Origin: a virus
DNA: 64,000 nucleotides
Virus record (IMG/VR): IMGVR_UViG_3300021168_000001
Coordinates: 1-64,000 of that record
Reading direction: 5' to 3' (one strand)
In this document: positions 26,416 through 34,917 of the stretch, piece after piece
Layout of the letters: each line of letters opens with the position of its first letter
How positions within the stretch are numbered: position 1 is the first letter of the stretch
Translations under genes and position numbers: made by a program
The notes under the pieces: model-generated
Told to the model about the DNA's origin: nothing
Databases searched by the model: none
What the model saw: the letters and a program-made list of their open reading frames with translations, nothing else

Positions 26416-26732
26416 AGCAACGAAAACTGTGGCAAATTGTCGGGTCCAGGATAGTCAGTTTCCGCATTAGCTGTGTTCAGCAGGTAGGCGCTTCCGATTT
26501 TCAAATAACCATACTGGCTGAGCATATTTGCTGCAGGATACCAACCCGTGACCAGAGGTACGGAGGCGATCAAAAGGTTGGTGATCGCGTCGAATATCGC
26601 CATCTGCCAATAGCCAGCCATTTCCGAAAAACTCAGATCCAGATTCAACGTCAGCGCATTCCCGTCAACAATCAATTGCACCGAGAACGATTGATTTGGA
26701 GCCGAGGTCAACGGGATTATCTGGTTGCTCAT
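26394..26732 (-). CDS. Baseplate plug-type protein
   Basis: 112 residues. Beta-rich, with the segment SFSEMAGYWQMAIFDAIT followed by GYLKIGSAYLLN, the pattern of small plug proteins (DUF6983 type) located between Dit-like and hub genes in contractile phages. Overlaps both neighbours by a few bases. Confidence 0.75.
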   Translation of the reverse strand: MSNQIIPLTSAPNQSFSVQLIVDGNALTLNLDLSFSEMAGYWQMAIFDAITNLLIASVPLVTGWYPAANMLSQYGYLKIGSAYLLNTANAETDYPGPDNLPQFSLLWGDTAP

Positions 26733-27556
26733 GGCAGGATCTTTTGCAGGCTGTTCACATTGATGCTTGACCAGGTTCCGGCGCCGGGTACCTGCACTGT
26801 CGACGGGGTATCCAAAAGCGAAGGCGGCTGCAAGGTATTCGACACGTTGAATTGCGAGGTGGTCGCCGAATTTGGCGCCTGAGTGTTAACGCCACCAAGC
26901 CCGGTGGCTCCGGTATCTTGTGGCCTCGCGCTGGCCGAGGTAGTAGAAATCGAAGCCGTGAATATCTGTTCGAACTCGACTCTCATTTTCAGCCCGGCGA
27001 TCGTCCGGCTGTCCTCACGCGGCGATACGCTGGTCACAATCATGTTCCGGTAGGTCCGCAGCCTCGTTCCTATTGTCAGTGGCTGACGAGACGCCTGCAG
27101 AGCGATCATCTGCTGGTATGCTGACACACTCTTCGACGGGTTGCCGGAGAATGGCGTGATGTAAGGCGGTTTAGTGGGATTCGATCCACTCGAGAACGCA
27201 GCCATGCAATCGGACATTCCCACATAGAGCACCAAACGGGCCGGCATCAAGTACGCGTGACTCGATATGTTGGCTCCGTTCTGAATTGGATGTTGCGTCT
27301 TCTCGAGCCGCTGATCGTGTTCAAGCGACAGAACCGTATCGAACACATAGGTGGTTTGCCCTATGTTGTTTGACCGGAGAATGAATCCGCCATCAGCATC
27401 ATTGCTCGATTGGGTGTTGCTCTGCTGATTGGGAACGGTGATCGTGACCATCGGCGGCTTGTTCCATTGCGGCGGCCGATACGGTCCCAGGCGCAGGTTC
27501 TCGAGAGCATCGAAAGTTGCTGGCAGCCCAAGCACCGTATTGATGATCGTTCCCAT
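26729..27556 (-). CDS. Dit-like/DUF6046 baseplate protein
   Basis: 275 residues. The central block TYVFDTVLSLEHDQRLEKT, then HAYLMPARLVLYVGMSD and RTYRNMIVTSVSPRED, matches DUF6046-type Dit-like N-terminal domains that cap the tail tube. The last 70 residues are disordered, rich in Ser, Thr, Ala and Gln. Located between tape measure and plug. Confidence 0.8.
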   Translation of the reverse strand: MGTIINTVLGLPATFDALENLRLGPYRPPQWNKPPMVTITVPNQQSNTQSSNDADGGFILRSNNIGQTTYVFDTVLSLEHDQRLEKTQHPIQNGANISSHAYLMPARLVLYVGMSDCMAAFSSGSNPTKPPYITPFSGNPSKSVSAYQQMIALQASRQPLTIGTRLRTYRNMIVTSVSPREDSRTIAGLKMRVEFEQIFTASISTTSASARPQDTGATGLGGVNTQAPNSATTSQFNVSNTLQPPSLLDTPSTVQVPGAGTWSSINVNSLQKILP

Positions 27557-27563
27557 AGCTCCC

Positions 27564-29207
27564 TCAGTAGCTGTAGCTCAGGCTCTGAAACTCGGATAGA
27601 TTACGCTGTACCTTGGAATCTGCGGCGTCCTTGATGGCGTCCTTCACAGCAGAGTGAATATCCTCTGGCTGGGCATTGGTTTTGCCGATGTTTATCGTCA
27701 CGCTGCCAATTTGCAGCGGACCGGATTTACCCATCGAAGACATCACCCGCGCGATCTCGTTGCGCGTTTCATTTGGCAGCGTAGCTTTTCCGGAAAGGAC
27801 CTTTTCCATCCCGCCAGGCCCCATGTTGTAAGCACCAACGGCGCCGGCATCACTTCCAAATTGAGATTGCAGATCGCGAAGGTAAAGCGCTCCGCCCATC
27901 AGATTGCTCATTGGATCGCGCGGATTCACCATGTACTTGGCGGCGATATCGGGGCTCAGCTGCATCAGTCCCATGTGCGGCACGCCCTTCGCCCACTGAT
28001 CAGGAACATTCTGATTGCCACTCGATTCCGCCATCATGACGCCGCGCAGGAGCTGCGGGCTGATGCCGGCAAGTCTGGCGACCTGTTCCACCATATCGCC
28101 GCCAGGACCGCCCGATCCACCGACGCCTGCGACCATTGCGCCGAATCCGCGCGCGACATTGTTAGGCCCTCCGATTTTTTGAAGGTTAGACGCGATCGAC
28201 ATTCCGCCCGCGGACCCTACTAACGCTCCACCGGGACCGCCGAATACCCCACCAACTATTCCACCGGCGATCATCCCAATCGACTGCGCTGTTACATCGT
28301 GCCAGGCGGAAGACAGTTCAGCGCCGGCCTCTTTGAATTTGCCACTCATCGCAAGGTCGAGAGCATTCAAAAGATGGCCGAGGAGCTTCTCGACATTTGC
28401 AATTGATTCCGCCCAGGTCGCGAATCCTTGTGCGACGTGATGTACAGCAGTCAGCATCTTGTCCAGGCTTAGGCTCGTCCCCTCGATCGATTCGTCGCCA
28501 CTGAGCAAGCCAACTACATTCGTAAATAGGATGGCGAACTGCCTTAGCGCATCGCCAGTCGCATAGGCGATGTCCTTGATGTCTTTCCAAATCGGCATGA
28601 ACTCGGTGACGATCCGGTGCGCTATCGCCGGCATGTCGCTTATCACCCAGTCGTTGAACTTTCGCAGCTTCTCAAGCAGTTCGTCCGGTCCCGTACCAAG
28701 CGCATGCAGGAAGTCCAACACTGTGTGCATGGCTAGATATTGCAATTCAACTTCCATGCGCGTGAATTCGAAACGGATGTCCCTCACCTTGCGCATCTGC
28801 AAATCGAAGTCGCCGCCAGGAGCCATCCGGCGCTGGTCCTCGATCAACCGCCTCGTACGGTCGCGCAGCTCCGCATCCCATGTGAGGTTCTCGAGCGGCT
28901 GCCCTAATGCGTCCATCGCTATCTTCAGCGAGCGCGCAGCGTCCTTTCCCATATACATGTGAAGAGCAAACAGCCGAAAATCTTGATCGGCCATGGCCAC
29001 CTTGTCGACCATTCCCAAGGCAGCAGCTCCGATTGAGGCGAAGCCTCCAACGATTGCCGTTTGCACTCCCAGAAATGATCCGGCCATCGATCCAGAGCGC
29101 TGCTCAACCATCCGTTCGGCATCGCGAAGAATCGCGGCAAAGCGGTGGTAAGAGGCGTTGTCCACGCCGAATCCTAAACGAACCAAATACTCATCGATGA
29201 ATGGCAT
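27564..29207 (-). CDS. Tape measure protein with lytic transglycosylase domain
   Basis: 547 residues. Helical N-terminal part, a Gly/Ala-rich hydrophobic stretch (about 315-375, GMIAGGIVGGVFGGPGG), then an SLT-type transglycosylase domain (about 375-480): catalytic Glu394 in MMAESSGN, GLMQLSP and GAYNMGPGGM. It sets tail length and locally cuts peptidoglycan during DNA entry. Short for a tape measure, implying a comparatively short tail. A homing-type gene lies on the opposite strand only 29 bases upstream of its start. Confidence 0.9.
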   Translation of the reverse strand: MPFIDEYLVRLGFGVDNASYHRFAAILRDAERMVEQRSGSMAGSFLGVQTAIVGGFASIGAAALGMVDKVAMADQDFRLFALHMYMGKDAARSLKIAMDALGQPLENLTWDAELRDRTRRLIEDQRRMAPGGDFDLQMRKVRDIRFEFTRMEVELQYLAMHTVLDFLHALGTGPDELLEKLRKFNDWVISDMPAIAHRIVTEFMPIWKDIKDIAYATGDALRQFAILFTNVVGLLSGDESIEGTSLSLDKMLTAVHHVAQGFATWAESIANVEKLLGHLLNALDLAMSGKFKEAGAELSSAWHDVTAQSIGMIAGGIVGGVFGGPGGALVGSAGGMSIASNLQKIGGPNNVARGFGAMVAGVGGSGGPGGDMVEQVARLAGISPQLLRGVMMAESSGNQNVPDQWAKGVPHMGLMQLSPDIAAKYMVNPRDPMSNLMGGALYLRDLQSQFGSDAGAVGAYNMGPGGMEKVLSGKATLPNETRNEIARVMSSMGKSGPLQIGSVTINIGKTNAQPEDIHSAVKDAIKDAADSKVQRNLSEFQSLSYSY

Positions 29208-29236
29208 ATCGGTCTGGGTTGTGCTATCGTCCTCTC

Positions 29237-29899
29237 ATGCGGTTAATCGATCTTTCTGGCCGTCGATTCGGTCGTCTTACGGTTCTGTCTCAAGACCGAA
29301 CAAATCTCATTCTTCGCTGGCTCTGTCAGTGCGACTGTGGCAACACGAAGATTGTCTCACCCGATGTTCTCAGAAGTGGGCGTGTTGTAAGTTGCGGTTG
29401 CCGAATGCGAGAAACAATTGCGGATCGAATTCGCGCAAATACAACACATGGTCACGCTGCGAATGGCGGCACTCGGACGCACCATATATGGAACGGCATG
29501 AGGGCCCGATGTAGCAACCCGAACGCGCAATATTACAAAGACTATGGAGGCCGGGGAATCATAGTCTGTCAACGATGGATAGACAGCTTTGAAAACTTCC
29601 TCGCTGACATGGGAGAGTGCCCTCCAGGCAAGAGCATTGATCGCTATCCTAACAAGGATGGCAACTACGAGCCCGGCAACTGCCGCTGGGCCAACGCCAA
29701 AGAGCAAGCCGAGAATCGCCGACCGCGTTCGGTTCAGAACCGCAACGCCTTTCAGATCACTCACAACGGTAAAACGATGACCATAAAAGACTGGTCTAAA
29801 GAGATTGGAATCAAACCGCAAACAATTCATGCTCGCCTTGCTGCAGGCTACACCATTGCTCAAGCCTTAGATATGCCAGCTAACGCGAAGCGCCACTAA
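29237..29899 (+). CDS. HNH-like homing endonuclease, antisense to late genes
   Basis: 220 residues from ATG 29237. An N-terminal zinc ribbon (CQCDCGN, then CGC) is followed by HIWNGMRARCSNPNAQYY, YGGRGIIVCQRWIDSFENFL and SIDRYPNKDGNYEPGNCRWA, the signature of a large phage HNH/AP2-associated family. The C-terminal segment (MTIKDWSKEIGIKPQTIHA) is a helix-turn-helix. It is the only rightward gene between 14.1 and 50.6 kb, wedged between chaperone and tape measure, its stop overlapping the chaperone's, so it is most likely a mobile insertion. Confidence 0.8.
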   Translation: MRLIDLSGRRFGRLTVLSQDRTNLILRWLCQCDCGNTKIVSPDVLRSGRVVSCGCRMRETIADRIRANTTHGHAANGGTRTHHIWNGMRARCSNPNAQYYKDYGGRGIIVCQRWIDSFENFLADMGECPPGKSIDRYPNKDGNYEPGNCRWANAKEQAENRRPRSVQNRNAFQITHNGKTMTIKDWSKEIGIKPQTIHARLAAGYTIAQALDMPANAKRH

Positions 29900-30153
29900 C
29901 GTTTCCTCATTGCCTCTTCCCACTCGGCTTTGCGTTTCTGGTTTTCTTCGCGTACATCTAGGAACTCGTGAGCGTCGATCAGATCGGCAACGGTGTAGGT
30001 TCCATCGTGCATTTCATGTTGTCTCCACAGGCCGGCGCCGACCGGCCGCCACAGGAAAGGATCAATCGTAGGAAACGGAACTGGATCGAATCCTAAGGAA
30101 TCGGTTCCCCAGTTCCGGTCTCGGAAAAAAAACTCGCGAAGTTGAATACACAC
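29896..30153 (-). CDS. Tail assembly chaperone extension, reached by -1 frameshift
   Basis: The -1 frame downstream of the shorter chaperone. Only the part after 30126 is expected in the product: 76 residues (starting FRDRNWGTDSLGF, ending in a charged EENQKRKAEWEEAMRKR helix) fused to the first 137 residues of the zero-frame gene, giving a 213-residue protein. No convincing independent start or ribosome-binding site. This is the G/GT arrangement known from lambda-like and many other tailed phages. Confidence 0.8.
   Translation of the reverse strand: MCIQLREFFFRDRNWGTDSLGFDPVPFPTIDPFLWRPVGAGLWRQHEMHDGTYTVADLIDAHEFLDVREENQKRKAEWEEAMRKR
30077..30132 (-). promoter_or_regulatory. Programmed -1 ribosomal frameshift site
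   Basis: On the minus strand eight T (30132-30125) contain a canonical T-TTT-TTT heptamer in the correct phase. After an 8-base spacer comes a perfect 8-bp stem, GGAACTGG (30116-30109) with CCAGTTCC (30084-30077), loop 24 bases. Both halves of the coding region flank it, and the position between tail tube and tape measure is where tail chaperones shift frame. Confidence 0.85.
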
Positions 30154-30536
30154 ACCTCGATCATCAACTTTACGATCAACGAATGATTTGCGGCGATCTG
30201 CCTATCTGCCCACCGCCCATCATCGCTCATGAACGGCATTGGCAACTCATTCTCCATCTTCCGGGTCACCATCATGCAGTGCCGCTGAATGAACTGGAAG
30301 AGATCGAAAGTCATCGTTCCGGAAAAGACGACGAAGCACAAAGCCCGGATACGGTCTTCTGGCGTAATCTCCTTTTTCGGTTCCTTCGGCTCCTCCGATA
30401 TCTGAGGCGCGTTCTGCGCGGCCTTCGCGGCCTCGCCCATCAAACGCATAAGAATAAAGCTGCCCACGTCAGCGGGCAGCCTGTTGATCTGGAAATTGTG
30501 GCCATTTAGCGGCACGACTTTCGATTGTTCGATCAT
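30093..30536 (-). CDS. Tail assembly chaperone, short (zero-frame) form
   Basis: 147 residues. An N-terminal strand-helix part (VVPLNGHNFQINRLPADVG) precedes a Lys/Glu-rich linker (APQISEEPKEPKKEITPEDR) and a helical C-terminus (LIVKLMIEVCVFNFASFF). The short form ends ten residues after the slip site. The extended form bridges tape measure and tube subunits during tail assembly. Placement directly after the tube gene supports the call. Confidence 0.85.
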   Translation of the reverse strand: MIEQSKVVPLNGHNFQINRLPADVGSFILMRLMGEAAKAAQNAPQISEEPKEPKKEITPEDRIRALCFVVFSGTMTFDLFQFIQRHCMMVTRKMENELPMPFMSDDGRWADRQIAANHSLIVKLMIEVCVFNFASFFSETGTGEPIP

Positions 30537-30549
30537 TGAATCCTCGGGT

Positions 30550-31005
30550 TTAGCTGTTGTCGACGTCGGCGGCCATGAGGGACCACGTTACGCGTTGGCC
30601 CTGCGCCTGGTAGGGCTTATCAGGAACCTTCGTGAAACTGACCCCAGCGAGAATGTGGGTTGACCCATCGAGGAGGGTGCGGAAAGAGATGATGGTCGCA
30701 GCCCATCCAGAAATGTCATCGGCATTGGCCGCAGTCTCGAGCAGATTATAGAGCGCCAGCATCTCGTGATGCAGCAACGATGTTTGCTGTATCTCTATTG
30801 ACACTGCTCCGTTGCGCCCGGCGATGTAGGACGGCATCACCGTTCCATCTGAACCCACGTCATGAGAGGTGCGTTCAGTCGCCATCGTTATCGTGATCGA
30901 ACCATTGCCGATGTTTCCGCCAGTGAGCGGAATTGTCGTTCCGGCAACGGTGTTTACGAGAACGCCGACCAGGTCTTTGAACGAATAGGTTGTGCTGATT
31001 CCCAT
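30550..31005 (-). CDS. Tail tube protein (DUF3277-like)
   Basis: 151 residues. TYSFKDLVGVLVNTVAGTT at the N-terminus, a GNGSITITMATERTSHDVG strand pair and the late QGQRVTWSLMAADVD segment are typical of DUF3277 tube proteins, which polymerise into the inner tail tube. Immediately follows the sheath gene, as in related contractile phages. Confidence 0.85.
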   Translation of the reverse strand: MGISTTYSFKDLVGVLVNTVAGTTIPLTGGNIGNGSITITMATERTSHDVGSDGTVMPSYIAGRNGAVSIEIQQTSLLHHEMLALYNLLETAANADDISGWAATIISFRTLLDGSTHILAGVSFTKVPDKPYQAQGQRVTWSLMAADVDNS

Positions 31006-31021
31006 TGTGTCCTCTCAAAAG

Positions 31022-32422
31022 TTACAGCTGGGTGTAGACACCAATCACCAGGCTCAAGGTCGCCCCTGAGGTGATGATGAAAACGTAGAGTGGCATCGCT
31101 CTTCCGGCCGCGCGATCGGAATCCAGTTGCTGCGAATAAGGCTGCGCAAGAACCAGATATCCAAGCGGAATGGCTTGCCCGTTCGTGACCTGCACTCCAG
31201 GAATATTGAAGGACAGACCCTCCCAGGTACCTCCCGACAAGAACCCAATCGTCGCCAACAGCGCACAGGCCTGCTGCGCAGCCTGAATGAGAAGATGCTC
31301 ACCGGCATTGGTTTGCGGAACAGCCGGCGTGCTTTGCAACACATTCATCTCGTTGATCTGCATGTTGTTGACGAGGATTGCCAGATAGAGCCAGAGATAG
31401 GACGGAGCTCCATTTGACATGATGCCCGGTTCGTAAAGTTTGAACGGCGCGAAATTGCAGTACACATTCCCACCGGCAGACTTGATGTTCGTGAATTGCG
31501 TCTCGGTCAACTGCTCCGGCGCGACTCCCGGCAACACCTTGTGCGCGCTGGTGAAGAAGCTGTTTGCCAGACCGGTCTGGAGTCCCATCTCTACACCCAT
31601 GACCGCGGCGGCAGCATAGACGTTGTTTGGGAACAAACCTCCCTGATTCGTCGCGTAAGTCATCAGCACGCGCAGCGCGAGGGTCTGGATTTGGAGGAAT
31701 AGATTGTTCGCCGTGCCTGCCGGGATCGCGGCATCGTTCGACCACCCGTAGTAGCGGGTACTCATCCAAAGTGGATCGGCCCATTCAGCGAGCGCGAGAT
31801 TATCGGCATCGACCGGGTTGCACACCATGACACCGTAAAATGCATTGCTCGCAATCCGGCATGCTTCCGTGGCTTGCAGCAGGCTCTCACCGATCGCAGT
31901 GATGTCAACTTGCAGCCCGGTTCCCGTGCCGCCAGTAGTGCTCAGGCTGGCCGCAACCGAATAGCCGGTTCCTTGACCGCCAATGATATTGGCCACCAGT
32001 GCTGTGACAGCTCCTCCTGTAACGGCCGTCACCGTCGCCTGTCCGTGCGAGGCGCCACCCTGGACAATATTCACGATGTCGCCGACGACATATCCAGTGC
32101 CACCAGCTCCTGAATGCGGGATCAGCGATTGGATGGCGGTCAGGTCCTGACGACCGATCCATACAAAGGCAGCAGCCGGCGTCGGCGAGAAATATAGTTG
32201 CGCGGAAATTAATTCCGGATCGGTATTCAGAAACCCATCGCTCTGCATCGCCGTCGTGCTGGCATACTTGCGCAGCCGCGCGTTGGCTCCATAGGAAGGG
32301 ATGTGCGTGCTCGACCCGACAATGAGCCCCTGATTGAACGAATTAGCCGAGGCCGCGCTGGGAGCCACTTGAACAGTGAGATCGACAATGTCTTGAAGCG
32401 ATAGAGGAGGCGTAGTGCTCAT
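31022..32422 (-). CDS. Contractile tail sheath protein (DUF3383-like)
   Basis: 466 residues. It has DIVDLTVQVAPSAASANSFN near the N-terminus, YYGWSNDAAIPAGTANNLF in the middle and QQLDSDRAAGRAMPLYVFI near the C-terminus, all characteristic of DUF3383 sheath proteins. Residues about 101-178 form a Gly/Thr-rich insertion with GTGYVVGD and GTGYSVAAS repeats that looks like an extra beta domain on the sheath surface. The sheath contracts to drive the tube into the host. Confidence 0.87.
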   Translation of the reverse strand: MSTTPPLSLQDIVDLTVQVAPSAASANSFNQGLIVGSSTHIPSYGANARLRKYASTTAMQSDGFLNTDPELISAQLYFSPTPAAAFVWIGRQDLTAIQSLIPHSGAGGTGYVVGDIVNIVQGGASHGQATVTAVTGGAVTALVANIIGGQGTGYSVAASLSTTGGTGTGLQVDITAIGESLLQATEACRIASNAFYGVMVCNPVDADNLALAEWADPLWMSTRYYGWSNDAAIPAGTANNLFLQIQTLALRVLMTYATNQGGLFPNNVYAAAAVMGVEMGLQTGLANSFFTSAHKVLPGVAPEQLTETQFTNIKSAGGNVYCNFAPFKLYEPGIMSNGAPSYLWLYLAILVNNMQINEMNVLQSTPAVPQTNAGEHLLIQAAQQACALLATIGFLSGGTWEGLSFNIPGVQVTNGQAIPLGYLVLAQPYSQQLDSDRAAGRAMPLYVFIITSGATLSLVIGVYTQL

Positions 32423-32436
32423 AGATTCGTTTGCTC

Positions 32437-33060
32437 CTAGCTTGAAATGGTTACGTCGGCTTGTTCGCCGTCCTTGTCGTACACCTTCACCTCGACGCTG
32501 GTAACGATGCCATCGTTGATGGTTTCGGCAATCTGTTCATACATCTCAACGTGGAAGTCGGCACGGTCCCACCACTGGGCATTGCGCTCCTCTTTCATCC
32601 TGGTCGGCTCCGGAGCGTCGGGTACTGGAAACAGATTCTGCAGCGCCAGTTGATCGCTAAAGTAGTCGACGAATAAAACAGCAGTATTTACCATCCGCGC
32701 GCGATCGATGCAGTTCGGCCCATAAAACGTCCAAGCGATCTCCCAGGCTCTGGTGTACAACCAGTTCTCAGTGAGGATCTTGACAGGAGGAGATCCGGAT
32801 GTGCTCTGCGTCAACTGTCTATCGCGTACCTGCGAATATGGATTGTGATGAGTCGTGCACTTCAAATAACAGATGTCGGCCTCGATGTCCTGAAATGGCT
32901 GCCCCTCTTCAGGCCAATCTAGTCGCACCATGAATGGATTATCTGGAACAATTCCCAGCATTCCGCACGTCAACGACTGCATCAATTTATCGATTGCATT
33001 TTGCGTCAGCGCCGAACTTATCAGTTGCTGCCCACTCGGGTATTTAGCTGTCGTTGTCAT
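32437..33060 (-). CDS. Neck/tail terminator protein (LIC_12616-like)
   Basis: 207 residues. FMVRLDWPEEGQPFQDIEAD, WLYTRAWEIAWTFYGPNCID and the MYEQIAETINDGIVTSVEVK ending match gp12-like neck terminators preceding DUF3383 sheath genes. These cap the tail and join it to the head. The start overlaps the upstream gene as ATGA. Confidence 0.8.
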   Translation of the reverse strand: MTTTAKYPSGQQLISSALTQNAIDKLMQSLTCGMLGIVPDNPFMVRLDWPEEGQPFQDIEADICYLKCTTHHNPYSQVRDRQLTQSTSGSPPVKILTENWLYTRAWEIAWTFYGPNCIDRARMVNTAVLFVDYFSDQLALQNLFPVPDAPEPTRMKEERNAQWWDRADFHVEMYEQIAETINDGIVTSVEVKVYDKDGEQADVTISS

Positions 33061-33647
33061 GTCGCATTCATCCGCGTGCCGATAGCTTTGAAGTATCCAC
33101 TTCCCGGATAGTGCTTTACTGCCAGCACGCGATACTGTTCGCCCTTCGGTGGGTACACAATGATGTCAGCTGCATTGATTCCAACTTGCTGAATCGCCGG
33201 CCACGTCACATATAAGGGATCTTTGGCCGTAAACATCAAAGTTACCGTCTGACCGCTGATCGTGTAATCAACTCCTGGCTCTTGTAGAAGACCGTCGTAA
33301 AACAAATTGATATTTCCATTCGGAGGAAGCGACGAAAGGACAAACACACTACCGGGTAGCGTTCCTTCCGGAACCTCTCCATGCGTCGTCAGCACCGGTG
33401 CTTTGCCACGTGTCGTGAATATCGGTTGCGTAGCCCAGAATGCAAACAGTTGCGACAGGCGGTCGGCTTCAGGAACCATTTGCGCGTCGAGATCCGTCGC
33501 CGGCTGCACTGGCCCCACATCTGGAATCTCTATCTTCTGATCCGTGAAACCTCCAGCCACAAATTCAGCCTGGATCGATCGAAGAATAGTGAATGGCTGC
33601 GGCGCCTGTAAGTCTACGTCCGCTACGACTTCAGATACGTCGATCAT
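33057..33647 (-). CDS. Neck-region protein containing PG-x-DY module
   Basis: 196 residues. Residues about 97-152 carry the recurring beta module (NLFYDGLLQEPGVDYTISGQ). The flanking parts (ILRSIQAEFVAGGFTDQKIE and the C-terminal EQYRVLAVKHYPGSGYFKA) resemble small neck proteins. Removing the module leaves a domain of about 140 residues, a common size for neck proteins, so the module looks inserted. Confidence 0.65.
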   Translation of the reverse strand: MIDVSEVVADVDLQAPQPFTILRSIQAEFVAGGFTDQKIEIPDVGPVQPATDLDAQMVPEADRLSQLFAFWATQPIFTTRGKAPVLTTHGEVPEGTLPGSVFVLSSLPPNGNINLFYDGLLQEPGVDYTISGQTVTLMFTAKDPLYVTWPAIQQVGINAADIIVYPPKGEQYRVLAVKHYPGSGYFKAIGTRMNAT

Positions 33648-33648
33648 T

Positions 33649-34146
33649 CTAATTCCCCAGCGCGATAAAGAATGCGGACGCTCCCGCTCCGTTCGCCAGG
33701 ATCGTGCATTGACTTCTGCTCACAACCGTCGTTCCCATGGTGCGAGGGTTACCGGAGGTCGCAAAAGAGCTGTTGTCATTCGCGACGACACCAAAACACT
33801 GGGTCGGGAAAGCGGGCGAAAAGTTTACGGTGGTTGGTGTGTTATTCCCAAGCCCAGAAGCAGTTCCCCATTGGATCATGAATCCGCCAAGCCATTGCGG
33901 AAGCTGGAAATATCCGTTCGCTCCAAAGGAAAAGGCGAGCCCGAACTTGGCCCAGAAAGTATTGACGATGGCCGTGCTACTGTCTCCTTGCGACACGGAC
34001 GGGCCATTCATGCTACTGGTGGCTGTGAATTCAGCGCACTGCAAATTCGAAATGTTGCCCGTCGCTGGCGGCGTTGTCCCGCCTATCGTCACACCATCAA
34101 AAGAAGAATCACCGACGATCGCAACGCTCCGCAATTTGGTGGTCAT
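33649..34146 (-). CDS. Fibre-type protein with gp53-like C-terminal domain
   Basis: 165 residues from ATG 34146, preceded by GAAAGGA. The C-terminal 90 residues (GYFQLPQWLGGFMIQWGTAS, VNFSPAFPTQCFGVVAN, then ASAFFIALGN) fit the gp53-like tail-fibre C-terminal domain that forms receptor-binding tips. Finding it in the neck gene cluster rather than with the fibres is unusual. It could be a neck whisker or head-fibre tip. Confidence 0.7.
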   Translation of the reverse strand: MTTKLRSVAIVGDSSFDGVTIGGTTPPATGNISNLQCAEFTATSSMNGPSVSQGDSSTAIVNTFWAKFGLAFSFGANGYFQLPQWLGGFMIQWGTASGLGNNTPTTVNFSPAFPTQCFGVVANDNSSFATSGNPRTMGTTVVSRSQCTILANGAGASAFFIALGN

Positions 34147-34189
34147 TTCAGTCCTTTCGAGATGCCAACGATCGCGTTGCGAACACAAG

Positions 34190-34840
34190 TCACATCACGA
34201 ATAGCATCCCTATTCTTCGTGCCCACTCTGTCTCATCACGATCATACTTTTCAAGGTTGTGACGCCGACAAAGTAACTGCAAGTTCCAGATTCCGTCTGA
34301 CCCGCCCTTGGATAAGGGCGTTACATGGTCGATGTGGTACTTGTTCTTTCCCTTTGAAGCTATTTTGTAGATACATCCAGGAACCGCGCACTTATGCTTC
34401 TGTCGCTCCCACAACGCCTCGACCTCGGCAACGGTATGGTGCTCATCCGACCCAGCTTTACGTGCACGCCTGATCCGCGCATTGAGCTTGTGCTGCTCTC
34501 TATTCTCATTTCTCCATCGACGTTGCTTATCGAGCCGGGCCTGATGGTCTCGTTCGTAGCGATGCTTGGCGTTTTCAGATAGCCTCTCGCGGTTGGCTTG
34601 GTTCCAGGCACTCTGGCGGCGAGTAATCGATTCCCTGTTTCTCTTTGCTCGATCTTTCGCTTGTGCAGCAATCGTCGCGGCGTTCCTACGGCGATATTCC
34701 TTGTCACTTTCTGACTTGCGCGCTTTGTTCTCTTTTCTCCACGCGCGCTGATATTCGAGATTCTTCTCGCGATTAAGCACGTACCAGTCATGGTACTTTT
34801 CGGCACGCGTTCTCTTGTCGGATAGAATTCGCTCAGGCAT
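34190..34840 (-). CDS. HNH homing-type endonuclease
   Basis: 216 residues. A long, highly charged helical N-terminal half (repeating NREKNLEYQRAWRKENK-type segments) precedes an HNH domain: CAVPGC, then YHIDHVTPLSKGGSDGIWNL and LCRRHNLEK. The charged helices are common in phage HNH genes and probably contact DNA along the groove. Inserted between neck genes. A strong hairpin lies upstream of its start. Confidence 0.85.
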   Translation of the reverse strand: MPERILSDKRTRAEKYHDWYVLNREKNLEYQRAWRKENKARKSESDKEYRRRNAATIAAQAKDRAKRNRESITRRQSAWNQANRERLSENAKHRYERDHQARLDKQRRWRNENREQHKLNARIRRARKAGSDEHHTVAEVEALWERQKHKCAVPGCIYKIASKGKNKYHIDHVTPLSKGGSDGIWNLQLLCRRHNLEKYDRDETEWARRIGMLFVM

Positions 34841-34870
34841 CCTCGATCTCCAATCCAGATCGGATGTTCA

Positions 34871-34904
34871 GGCTCGCTGGGATGTATCAGCATCCCAGTG
34901 AGCC
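34871..34904. repeat. 14-bp inverted repeat (hairpin)
   Basis: GGCTCGCTGGGATG and CATCCCAGTGAGCC flank a 6-base loop, with one G-T wobble in the RNA. It lies in the short gap upstream of the HNH gene and downstream of the next neck gene. No T run follows on either strand, so it is not a standard terminator. It may affect expression or mRNA processing. Confidence 0.75.
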
Positions 34905-34917
34905 GCTGAAACCAAGT

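Noticed and set aside
34871-34904. Terminator before the HNH gene
   Set aside because: Strong stem but no T run on either strand.
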